From the NCBI GenBank assembly GCA_937975525.1, contig CALJUJ010000651.1, positions 1 through 8,439 on the forward strand: 8,439 nucleotides of DNA. The letters run 5' to 3'. Shown in pieces: positions 1-6,270 of the stretch. Origin of the DNA: an uncultured bacterium (GTDB taxonomy: Bacteria > Desulfobacterota > Binatia > HRBIN30). Numbering within the stretch: position 1 is the first letter of the stretch; each line of letters starts with the position of its first letter. Below the pieces are notes generated by a model that was given only the letters and a program-made list of their open reading frames with translations, had not been told where the DNA came from and made no database searches. Both the position numbers and the translations under genes were made by a program.

Positions 1-560
1 AGGGCCGTGCCGTTGTTGATCCCTGGGGTGACGGAAACGTCGTTCTCGATGGCCGTGCGCTTCGCCTCGTCCTTGGCGCCCGCAGCTCGCTGGGTGAAGG
101 AACCTGGTCCCATGAAGCAGAGGCCGGCGTCTTCGAGTGCGGCGACGAAGGTCGCATCTTCCGCCATGAAGCCGTAGCCGGCAAACACGTAGCCGTAGTC
201 GTGCTGACGACAGATCTGGATGATCTGGCTGATTCGCTGCATGCGCTCCTCTTTCGAGGCACCGGTGTAATCGGGAACGGCATGCACATGGTCGGGGTCC
301 ATGATGCGCAGCTCCGGCGAGAGCGCGCGCGGGAAGGCGATGCTGTCCTTTTCGGAGAGCAGAATGCCGATACGAGGCACGCCCATTTCTCGCAGCACGT
401 CGATCGTTTCCTTGCGAATCGGGCCACGGCAGACGATCAGCACCGACATGTCGTCGCAACGAAACGAGCGCACCCACTCCGAGTCGGCGTCGGCCAGGCG
501 GCGGTCTCGGTGGACGAGGGGGTTGTTCTGGTTGGGATCGACCGGAGCGACGGAACTCAT
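1..560 (-). CDS. Biotin carboxylase subunit of an acyl-CoA carboxylase (N-terminal part, runs off window)
   Basis: Partial gene; 186 N-terminal codons are visible. The ATP-grasp biotin carboxylase family carboxylates biotin with ATP and bicarbonate and feeds the carboxyltransferase encoded just upstream. The visible part matches the biotin carboxylase N-terminal (pre-ATP-grasp) domain: VLIVCRGPIR (residues 40-49) sits where the family has ILIANRGEIA, FAGYGFMAED (126-135) where it has HPGYGFLSEN, then FMGPGSFTQRAAGAKDEAKR (149-168) and SVTPG (176-180) match the GPS...GDKxxxK and PxxPG stretches. About 37 residues precede the first beta strand, which is longer than in stand-alone AccC. The ATG overlaps the stop of the upstream gene (TGATG) and has GGGAG at 569-573, eight bases upstream, so this start is preferred over Met38. 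The motif changes mark a divergent branch. Biotin carboxylase ancestry is quite certain; substrate and domain content beyond the edge are not visible. Confidence 0.85.
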   Translation of the reverse strand, partial: MSSVAPVDPNQNNPLVHRDRRLADADSEWVRSFRCDDMSVLIVCRGPIRKETIDVLREMGVPRIGILLSEKDSIAFPRALSPELRIMDPDHVHAVPDYTGASKEERMQRISQIIQICRQHDYGYVFAGYGFMAEDATFVAALEDAGLCFMGPGSFTQRAAGAKDEAKRTAIENDVSVTPGINNGTA

Positions 561-2329
561 CAATGAAACTCCCGTTGAACGGACTGCCAGGGGCCTGGTT
601 GGTACGTCCGCAGCAGGCTGACGATGTGGTGGCCGAGCACGGCGCGAAGGTCGGAGGGCATCACGATCTCCGAGATCGAGCCGAGGCTGAGGGCTTCGCG
701 GGGATTCATCAACTCGCGCTCGTAGCGTTGGTTCAACGCCACCTCTTGCTCACGCAGCCACTGCGCCGCGGCGCGCTTGGCGGCAGCCTCCGCGTCCTCG
801 GGTGAAGCGCCGGCATCGAGCTTGTCTCGTTGCTCCCGGCGCTGGAGTGCGGCAGCCTCGGCGCGGGCATCCTGCAACTCTTTTTTATAGACATAGGCCG
901 TCCCGGCGGTGCCCATCACCGCCACGCGCGTCGTCGGCAGGGCCAGGACGACGTTGGCACCGGTTGCATAGGAGTTGAAGGCGGCATATGCGCCACCGAA
1001 GGCGTTGCGCAGGATGAGCAGGATTCTCGGAGTGCGCAGGTCGATGATGGCGTCGAGCATCGCGCGGCCCGCTTGCACGATACCGCGGCTCTCCTGATCA
1101 CGGCCGGGAAGGAAGCCGGTCGTGTCCTCCATGAAGATCACCGGTATGTTGTAGATGCTGCAGAACCGCACGAAGCGGGCGATCTTGTAGGCGGCGTCGA
1201 TGTCGATCTGACCACTCGCCACCGAGCTGTTGTTGGCGACGAATCCGACGACGTTGCCGCCGAGGCGGCCGAAAGCCGTAATCGCGTTGCGGGCGCGATC
1301 GGGTTGAATCTCGAAGTAGTCCCCGTGGTCGCAGACCTGTTGGATGATGATCGACGCGTCGAAGGGTGTGTTGTAGCCCGTCGGCGAGTTGAAGGCTTTG
1401 CGCAGGAGCGTGTCGATCTCCGGGGTGCGCCGCTGCGCCGAGTCGGACGTCGGTTCGAACGGCGGTGCGACGTCGCTCGAGTCGGGCAGGTAGCTGAGCA
1501 GGCGCTGTGCCGTGCGCAGGGCGGCGACCTCGTCGGCGACCGTGATGTCGGATACGCCGCTTGCGCCGTGGACTCGCGGGCCGCCGAGCTCGTCGGCGGT
1601 GACGTCTTCCCCGAGAGCACTCTTGACGACGGCCGGTCCGGTGAGACCGAAGAAGGTGTTGTCCGGTTGGATCATGAAGCTGCCCTGGCGTGGCAGGTAG
1701 GCGCCGCCGCCGGCGTTGAAGCCGAACATGCACATGATCGAGGGGACGACGCCGTTGATCTTCCGCAGAGCGGTGAACGCTTCGGCGTATCCATCGAGGC
1801 CACCGACACCCGCGGGGATGAAGGCGCCGGCACTGTCGTTCATGCCGATGAGCGGGATCTTGCGCTCCGCGGCGAGGTAGATCAGGTTTGCCAGCTTGCG
1901 TCCGTTGGTGGCGTCCATCGAGCCGGCGCGGACGGTGAAGTCGTGCCCGTAGAGCGCGACATCGCGGCCCCGGATGCGCACGACGGCGGTCACGATCGAG
2001 GCGCCGTCGAGGTTCTTGCCCCAATTCTGGTAGAGGACGGTGGGATCGCTGCGCTTGTCCTTGAGGACGTCGATGCGTTCCCAGACCGTCATCCGGTCCT
2101 TCGCGTGCTGGCGCAGCGTGGCCAGGGTGCCGGCGGCGGTGAAGGGGCGAAGGCGCAAGCGCTCGCCCTCGGCAAGGGCGTCCTCGTAGGGGCCGGGCTT
2201 GGGTTCGGCAGTGGCCGAGGTCGGCGGGGCTTCGCTGGCTTGAAGTGGATTGTCGAGCGTGGGAAGGATGGCGGTTTCGGCAGGGGGCGTCGCAACCCGT
2301 TCCGCGGTTTCGCCTGAGCGTTTGGGCAT
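560..2329 (-). CDS. Acyl-CoA carboxylase carboxyltransferase subunit
   Basis: Carboxyltransferase of the PccB/AccD/GcdA crotonase-fold family, which moves CO2 from carboxybiotin to an acyl-CoA (or the reverse in decarboxylases). Both halves are present. The N-terminal half runs from about 75 to 285, with the acyl-CoA oxyanion region NDSAGAFIPAGVGGL (164-178), FNAGGGAYLP (204-213) and the LTGPAVVKSALGEDV block (229-243). The C-terminal half runs from about 300 to 580, with VASGQIDIDAA (370-380), GFLPG (405-409), the glycine pair in RNAFGGAY (441-448) and AVMGT (470-474). The first 60 residues are rich in Pro, Ala and Glu and look disordered. Residues 482-540 are a highly charged helical insertion absent from PccB but reminiscent of GcdA, which is also about 590 residues long. 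The ATG has AAGGGAAA upstream; the stop overlaps the biotin carboxylase start, implying coupled translation. Whether the substrate is acetyl-, propionyl-, methylcrotonyl-, glutaconyl- or another CoA ester cannot be decided from sequence. Confidence 0.93.
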   Translation of the reverse strand: MPKRSGETAERVATPPAETAILPTLDNPLQASEAPPTSATAEPKPGPYEDALAEGERLRLRPFTAAGTLATLRQHAKDRMTVWERIDVLKDKRSDPTVLYQNWGKNLDGASIVTAVVRIRGRDVALYGHDFTVRAGSMDATNGRKLANLIYLAAERKIPLIGMNDSAGAFIPAGVGGLDGYAEAFTALRKINGVVPSIMCMFGFNAGGGAYLPRQGSFMIQPDNTFFGLTGPAVVKSALGEDVTADELGGPRVHGASGVSDITVADEVAALRTAQRLLSYLPDSSDVAPPFEPTSDSAQRRTPEIDTLLRKAFNSPTGYNTPFDASIIIQQVCDHGDYFEIQPDRARNAITAFGRLGGNVVGFVANNSSVASGQIDIDAAYKIARFVRFCSIYNIPVIFMEDTTGFLPGRDQESRGIVQAGRAMLDAIIDLRTPRILLILRNAFGGAYAAFNSYATGANVVLALPTTRVAVMGTAGTAYVYKKELQDARAEAAALQRREQRDKLDAGASPEDAEAAAKRAAAQWLREQEVALNQRYERELMNPREALSLGSISEIVMPSDLRAVLGHHIVSLLRTYQPGPWQSVQREFH

Positions 2330-2478
2330 GGTCGTTTCCCTTTGTCCGTCTTCGATTCGATTCCCGCGAAGCGTCGCGCGAACTCGCCGATACTGTCGTA
2401 CTCGGAAGCCCGCGACAAGCGAGGGGGCGGGGGATGCGACTCGTCCGAGATTCGTCTCCCTAATCCTTGCGCCCGCTC

Positions 2479-2506
2479 TTCATAAGCAAAACTCCAAGAT
2501 AGTCAA
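2479..2506 (-). promoter_or_regulatory. Candidate sigma70 promoter for the carboxylase operon
   Basis: On the minus strand TTGACT (complement of 2501-2506) and TATGAA (complement of 2479-2484) are 16 bases apart, five and four matches to the sigma70 hexamers. It is the best promoter-like pair I see in the 255-base divergent gap. It would give a leader of about 140 bases before the carboxyltransferase ATG, containing a G-rich run (2422-2432 on the plus strand). No riboswitch or leader peptide is evident. Confidence 0.45.
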
Positions 2507-2584
2507 GGTGACGGATGGGTGGCAACTTGCATGATCAATGGCGATCGTGGGACAACCCGCCGCAGCAAAGAGTAGGAGACGGTA

Positions 2585-3022
2585 ATGGCGAAATTCCTGG
2601 GGCTGTGCGTGGTGCTGGCCGCGCTGCCGGCGTTCGCCCAAGAGGGACCGGTCTGGGATCCTGCCGAGTTTGCTGGCGCCAACACGATCGAGCTGCGCAC
2701 CGTTTCGAACGAGGAAGGTGAGTACTGGTTCCCGGTTTGGGTGGTCGTCATCGACGACTCGGTTTTCGTCCGCCTCGGCACACGTGCCGCCGAGCGCATC
2801 AAGTTCAACACCTTGTTCCCCGACGTCGGCGTACGTGTCGGCGACAAGGAGTTCAATCGGGTCCATGCCGAGCCCGCGTCGGAGTATGCGGTGCGCGTCG
2901 CTGGCGCGATGGCCGACAAGTACTGGACGGACATCTTCATTCGGTGGTTGGAGCATCCGCTCACGCTCGAGCTGGTGCCGGCGACCGTGCAACATCCAAC
3001 GCCCCTCGAGGTCGAGGAGTAG
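2585..3022 (+). CDS. Small exported protein, DUF2255 / split beta-barrel-like
   Basis: A 145-residue protein with a classical signal peptide: a Lys at position 3, a hydrophobic core (residues 4-16) and an AFA|Q signal peptidase I site at 18/19. The mature part resembles DUF2255-type proteins, which have a pyridoxamine-phosphate-oxidase-like split barrel: a strand IELRTVSNEEGEYWFPVWVVV (shown here as its parts IELRT 35-39 and FPVWVVVID 49-57), VFVRLG (60-65), VGVRVGDKEFNRVHAEP (81-97), AMADKYW (108-114) and a final TLELVPA (127-133). That assignment is from remembered family pattern, not a search. Members of this fold often bind FMN or F420, but no cofactor site is provable here. The start is supported by AGGAG at 2574-2578, six bases before the ATG. 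The gene lies 107 bases ahead of the membrane iron-sulfur gene on the same strand; co-transcription is possible because no terminator separates them. Gene reality is quite sure, function unknown. Confidence 0.78.
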   Translation: MAKFLGLCVVLAALPAFAQEGPVWDPAEFAGANTIELRTVSNEEGEYWFPVWVVVIDDSVFVRLGTRAAERIKFNTLFPDVGVRVGDKEFNRVHAEPASEYAVRVAGAMADKYWTDIFIRWLEHPLTLELVPATVQHPTPLEVEE

Positions 3023-3052
3023 ATTAGGCTTCCTGATGCGAGTCGGCGGCGC

Positions 3053-3081
3053 TTGCGAGCTTGCCTTATTCTGGGTAGCGT
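3053..3081 (+). promoter_or_regulatory. Weak candidate promoter upstream of the membrane iron-sulfur gene
   Basis: TTGCGA (3053-3058) and TAGCGT (3076-3081) are 17 bases apart, four and three matches to sigma70 hexamers. The match is weak for a GC-rich genome and the gene could instead be read through from the small exported-protein gene. The spacer contains the CTTATTCTGG block that recurs before etfB. Confidence 0.22.
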
Positions 3082-3129
3082 TCGCGTGGTGCCGGTGAAT
3101 CTGGCGAATCCGAGCCCGCAGGAGTTTCC

Positions 3130-5214
3130 ATGAGCACGATCCTCTTCTTGGCGATGATGGTCGCCGCCCTGGCCGTTTTTGGCCGCACCATGTACCGCCG
3201 CACGGCTGTGCTGTTGAAGGGTGCCCCCGACGATCGCTTCGACAACGTCGGCGAACGTATCCAGAACGTCCTTCTCTACGCGTTCGCGCAAAAGAAGTTC
3301 ATCCAGCAAGAGCCTCGTCCGGGAACGTCGCTCAGCGAGCAAACGGCTGGCTGGATGCACTTCTTCATCTTCTGGGGATTCACCATCCTCGCCATACAGG
3401 TCGTGCACATGTTCGCGCGCGGCTTCGTCGAGGACTTCTACCTGTTCCCCTTCACGCCGGGACTGTTGGGCGGGCCGTACCTCCTCATGAAGGATTTCAT
3501 GGAGGTGATCGTGCTCGGCTGCGTCGTCTATGCGTTGTACCGCTGGGGCGTCGAGCACCCGAAGCGCCTCTACGGCTACAAGCCTGCGGAAGATCGGCTC
3601 GCTGGGCAGTCTCACTGGGAGGCCTACCTCATTCTCTGCTTCATCGGCTCGATCATGATCAGCGGCAAGCTCTACGACGGCGGCCGCATGGTCTTCGAGG
3701 CCGACAATGCCCATGTGCAGGCAGAGATGTACTGGCAGCCGTTCAGCTACATGGTCGGCGTTGCCCTCGGCGGCATCGGCGGCGCCGGCCTCGCTGAGCT
3801 CGCCAGCGACGCCGGCTGGTGGATCCACAACGCGATCATCCTCGTTTTCCTGAACCTCCTGCCGCTCTCGAAGCATTTCCACATTCTCACTTTCCTGCCG
3901 AACGTCTTCTTCGCGAAGACCAAGCCCAAAGGTCAGCTCAGCAAGCAGGACCTGGAGAACGCGACGTCGTTCGGAACGTCGCACATCAACCAGTTCACCT
4001 GGAAACAAGTGCTCGACATGTATTCGTGCACCGAGTGCGGTCGCTGCTCCTCGCATTGCCCGGCGACGATGTCTGGCAAGGAACTCGCGCCCCGCCAGCT
4101 GATGCTCAATCTTCGCGACTACCTCTACGAGAACGAAGACACTGTCCTGGCCGCCAAGCAGAACGGCGATGCGAGCGCCGAAGAGCCGATGTTGGTGGGC
4201 GAGAACATCGTCGGCGATCGGCTGATCAAGGACGAGGTGCTGTGGGCGTGCACCACTTGCCGAGCTTGCGAGGAGGCTTGCCCGATCATGATCGAGTACG
4301 TCGACAAGATCGTCGACATGCGGCGACACCTCGTCCAGGAGGAAGCGCGTTTTCCCGCCGAGCTCACCCGGACCTTCAAGAGTATGGAGACCACGGGCAA
4401 TCCCTGGGGAATCGATGCGTCCGACCGCGAAGCATGGGCCAAGGGGCTCGACATCCCATTGATGGCGGACACGCCCGACGCCGAGTACCTCTACTACGTG
4501 GGTTGTGCGGGAGCGTTCGACGACCGCAACAAGCGCACGACGCAAGCCGTGGCCAAGATCCTCAAGGCGGCAGGGGTCAACTTCGCGATCCTCGGCAAGG
4601 AAGAGCTCTGCAACGGAGAAACGGCCCGCCGCATCGGCAACGAGTATCTGTTCCAGTCGATGGCTGAAATGTGCAACGAGGTGATCCAGGGTTACAACGT
4701 CAAGAAGATCCTCACCAACTGTCCGCACTGCTTCAACACGCTGAAGAACGAGTTTCCGCAGTTCGGAGGCGACTACGACGTGGTCCACGCCACGGAGTTC
4801 GTGCGCGAGCTGATCGCCGACGGAAAGGTCGAGCTGAACGGCAACGGCGCTGCGACCAGCAAGCGCATCACCTACCACGACTCCTGCTACCTGGGGCGCT
4901 ACAACGAGGTGTTCGATGCACCACGCGACATTCTGAAGAGCGTGCCCGGGCTCGAGCTCACGGAGATGGAGCGTAGTCGCAAGTTCGGAATGTGCTGCGG
5001 TGCCGGTGGCGGCCGCATGTGGATGGAGGAAGACGCGGACAAGCGAGTCAACTTCCAGCGCGTCGACCAGGCCCTCGAGACCAAACCCGACGCCGTCGCG
5101 GTCGCTTGCCCGTTTTGCATGACCATGATCGATGACGGCCTCAAGTCCAAGAACTTGGAAGGCAAGGTCGACGCCGTCGACGTCATGGAGATCGTCGCCG
5201 ACCGGCTGGCCTAG
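3130..5214 (+). CDS. Membrane-bound ETF:(mena)quinone oxidoreductase, EMO/FadF-type Fe-S protein
   Basis: A 694-residue protein that by family should take electrons from reduced electron transfer flavoprotein and pass them to membrane quinone. Domains in order: a NarI-like membrane domain with about six hydrophobic segments (roughly 3-19, 73-95, 120-138, 164-181, 205-225, 230-247), with histidines suited to heme b (H77, H93, H233, H249, H251); a two-cluster ferredoxin domain with Cys 300/303/306/310-Pro and Cys 374/377/380/384-Pro, each a classical [4Fe-4S] CxxCxxCxxxCP motif; then two CCG domains related to HdrB. The second CCG domain is complete (C586, C622-C623, C660, C663); the first has C459, C494, C531, C534 with Asn495 where the paired Cys would be. 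The ATG has AGGAG at 3120-3124, five bases upstream. etfBA lies downstream beyond an IclR gene, which supports the ETF partner role. A lactate- or glycolate-oxidase-linked iron-sulfur protein is the main alternative, but the membrane domain and context favour EMO. Confidence 0.9.
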   Translation: MSTILFLAMMVAALAVFGRTMYRRTAVLLKGAPDDRFDNVGERIQNVLLYAFAQKKFIQQEPRPGTSLSEQTAGWMHFFIFWGFTILAIQVVHMFARGFVEDFYLFPFTPGLLGGPYLLMKDFMEVIVLGCVVYALYRWGVEHPKRLYGYKPAEDRLAGQSHWEAYLILCFIGSIMISGKLYDGGRMVFEADNAHVQAEMYWQPFSYMVGVALGGIGGAGLAELASDAGWWIHNAIILVFLNLLPLSKHFHILTFLPNVFFAKTKPKGQLSKQDLENATSFGTSHINQFTWKQVLDMYSCTECGRCSSHCPATMSGKELAPRQLMLNLRDYLYENEDTVLAAKQNGDASAEEPMLVGENIVGDRLIKDEVLWACTTCRACEEACPIMIEYVDKIVDMRRHLVQEEARFPAELTRTFKSMETTGNPWGIDASDREAWAKGLDIPLMADTPDAEYLYYVGCAGAFDDRNKRTTQAVAKILKAAGVNFAILGKEELCNGETARRIGNEYLFQSMAEMCNEVIQGYNVKKILTNCPHCFNTLKNEFPQFGGDYDVVHATEFVRELIADGKVELNGNGAATSKRITYHDSCYLGRYNEVFDAPRDILKSVPGLELTEMERSRKFGMCCGAGGGRMWMEEDADKRVNFQRVDQALETKPDAVAVACPFCMTMIDDGLKSKNLEGKVDAVDVMEIVADRLA

Positions 5215-5248
5215 AGAGCCTCACGGCGGCGCTGCCGCTTTCGACACT

Positions 5249-5280
5249 GCAAGCCCCGTCGGTCCGCTGACGGGGCTTGC
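5249..5280 (+). terminator. Perfect 12-bp hairpin after the membrane Fe-S gene (probable terminator)
   Basis: GCAAGCCCCGTC (5249-5260) pairs perfectly with GACGGGGCTTGC (5269-5280) around an eight-base loop. It lies 34 bases after the stop codon. The following bases (GTCGTTGTG) are not a real U-tract, so it is either a weak intrinsic terminator, an mRNA-end stabiliser, or works with Rho. Position and stem strength make transcript end the best reading. Confidence 0.6.
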
Positions 5281-5322
5281 GTCGTTGTGGGCGGTCGCCT
5301 CGCTGCCTCCGCTCGGGATGGT

Positions 5323-5351
5323 TTGACTTACCGTTGGCCAGGCTCTACTAA
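5323..5351 (+). promoter_or_regulatory. Candidate sigma70 promoter for the IclR regulator gene
   Basis: TTGACT (5323-5328) and TACTAA (5346-5351) are separated by 17 bases, five and three matches to consensus, and end about 30 bases before the start codon. It comes after the preceding hairpin, so the regulator is probably its own transcription unit start. The spacer holds CTTA-N4-TGG (5327-5337), a loose match to a block found before etfB, so autoregulation is conceivable. Confidence 0.45.
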
Positions 5352-5372
5352 AACACCTTTTCCGAAGCTACC

Positions 5373-5377
5373 GGAGG
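5373..5377 (+). promoter_or_regulatory. Shine-Dalgarno that decides the IclR gene start
   Basis: GGAGG lies three bases before the ATG at 5381 and six bases before the ATG at 5384. The ATGATG doublet makes both possible; six bases is the usual spacing, so the second ATG is preferred. Confidence 0.6.
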
Positions 5378-5383
5378 ACGATG

Positions 5384-6172
5384 ATGGTACGGCGTGACAA
5401 GGCGAATTACACGATTCAGTCTGTGTCCCACGCCCTCGACGTGCTCGAGCAGTTCACCGGCGACACCGACGAGCTTGGCGTCACCGAGCTCAGCAAGCGC
5501 CTGAAGTTGCACAAAAATAACGTCTTTCGGCTATTGGCGACACTCGAAGCGCGCGGCTACATCGAACAGAACAAGGCGACCGAGAACTACCGCCTCGGCG
5601 TTCGCTGCCTCGGGCTCGGACAGCGATTCTTGCAGCAGGCCGGGTTGCTGCGCCAGGCCCGGCCGGTGATGGCCGACCTCGCGCGCGAGGTCGGCGAGAC
5701 AGTGTTAGTGTCGGTTCTCCAAGGCGACTTCGGCGTCGTGCTCGATGCCGTGGAGCCCTCACGCGCCGTACGGCTCGTTCCGCGCATCGGCGACCTACGG
5801 CCGCTCCACGCTACAGCTGCGGGCAAGGTGCTCCTTGCCTTTTCGGATCAGGGTGGCACCGTCGGCGAACGCCCGGAGCCCTACGCTCGCTGCACGCCTC
5901 AGACGATCGTCGACCCGGGGGCCCTACGTGTTGAGGTCGAAGCCGTAGCACGCCAACAATTCGCCCTCGAGCTCGGCGAACATGTCGCCGACGTCGGCGC
6001 TGTCGCCGTACCGATCCACGACTACACGGGCACCGTCGTTGCTGCCCTGTGTCTCGCTGGGCCCCTGGAGCGCCTTTCCCGCGAGCGCCTCCGGGATGAC
6101 ATTGCGCCGCGGATCATGCGTGCCGGCCGCGGTTTATCGGCGCGACTCGGTCATCCCGGCAACGGGAATTAG
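5384..6172 (+). CDS. IclR-family transcriptional regulator
   Basis: A DNA-binding regulator of the IclR family, about 262 residues, the usual length. Counting from the second Met, the winged helix-turn-helix covers about 10-72: TIQSVSHALDVLEQF is the typical opening helix, GVTELSKRL (32-40) plus NNVFRLLATLE (45-55) the HTH, and GYIEQ...YRLG the wing. The effector domain follows, with the family block HATAAGKVLLAF, TIVDPGAL, VAVPIHDYTGTVVAAL and LAGPLERLS in order, and nothing key missing. The ligand of this domain cannot be read from sequence. The gene has its own candidate promoter and sits between a membrane ETF:quinone oxidoreductase gene and etfBA, all on the same strand, with no terminator between it and etfB; control of the ETF electron-transfer genes, possibly in response to an acyl or aromatic metabolite, is inference from context. 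The start could be three bases earlier at 5381. Confidence 0.93.
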   Translation: MVRRDKANYTIQSVSHALDVLEQFTGDTDELGVTELSKRLKLHKNNVFRLLATLEARGYIEQNKATENYRLGVRCLGLGQRFLQQAGLLRQARPVMADLAREVGETVLVSVLQGDFGVVLDAVEPSRAVRLVPRIGDLRPLHATAAGKVLLAFSDQGGTVGERPEPYARCTPQTIVDPGALRVEVEAVARQQFALELGEHVADVGAVAVPIHDYTGTVVAALCLAGPLERLSRERLRDDIAPRIMRAGRGLSARLGHPGNGN

Positions 6173-6224
6173 ATTAGGTATGCTTATTCCTGGACTGGTC
6201 GCGTAGAAGCGAACTTGACCCATC

Positions 6225-6243
6225 GGGGTGCCTATGGTACCCC
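6225..6243 (+). promoter_or_regulatory. Imperfect inverted repeat upstream of etfB (candidate operator)
   Basis: GGGGTGCC (6225-6232) and GGTACCCC (6236-6243) are inverted copies with one mismatch around TAT. The repeat starts five bases after TTGACC (6215-6220), a good -35 hexamer with no convincing -10 at the right distance. Position is suitable for a protein operator or for a small leader hairpin just before the etfB ribosome binding site. Which protein would bind is unknown; the adjacent IclR product is the obvious candidate. Confidence 0.35.
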
Positions 6244-6270
6244 ACTTCGATTCCACCAAGGAGGACTGCC

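Noticed and set aside
880..885. A run of six A on the coding strand (Lys-Lys codons) in the carboxyltransferase as a frameshift or slippage site
   Set aside because: The frame stays open on both sides with conserved domain sequence before and after, and no stimulatory structure is obvious. It is most simply two Lys codons.
830..2317. A 495-codon open frame on the plus strand opposite the carboxyltransferase
   Set aside because: It mirrors the carboxyltransferase gene, is Gly/Asp/Val/Arg-rich without any domain, and has no ribosome binding site of note. It is a shadow of codon bias.
2422..2432. A G-rich run considered as a possible G-quadruplex
   Set aside because: There are only two long G runs close together (GGGGGCGGGGG); a standard intramolecular quadruplex needs four.
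2503..4878. A 791-codon open frame on the minus strand, opposite the exported-protein gene and most of the membrane Fe-S gene
   Set aside because: It spans two real plus-strand genes and their gap, has low-complexity Arg/Glu/Val/Leu-rich composition and no recognisable domain. Long antisense open frames are common opposite GC-rich genes with biased third positions. Cysteine motifs and domain order prove the plus-strand frame.
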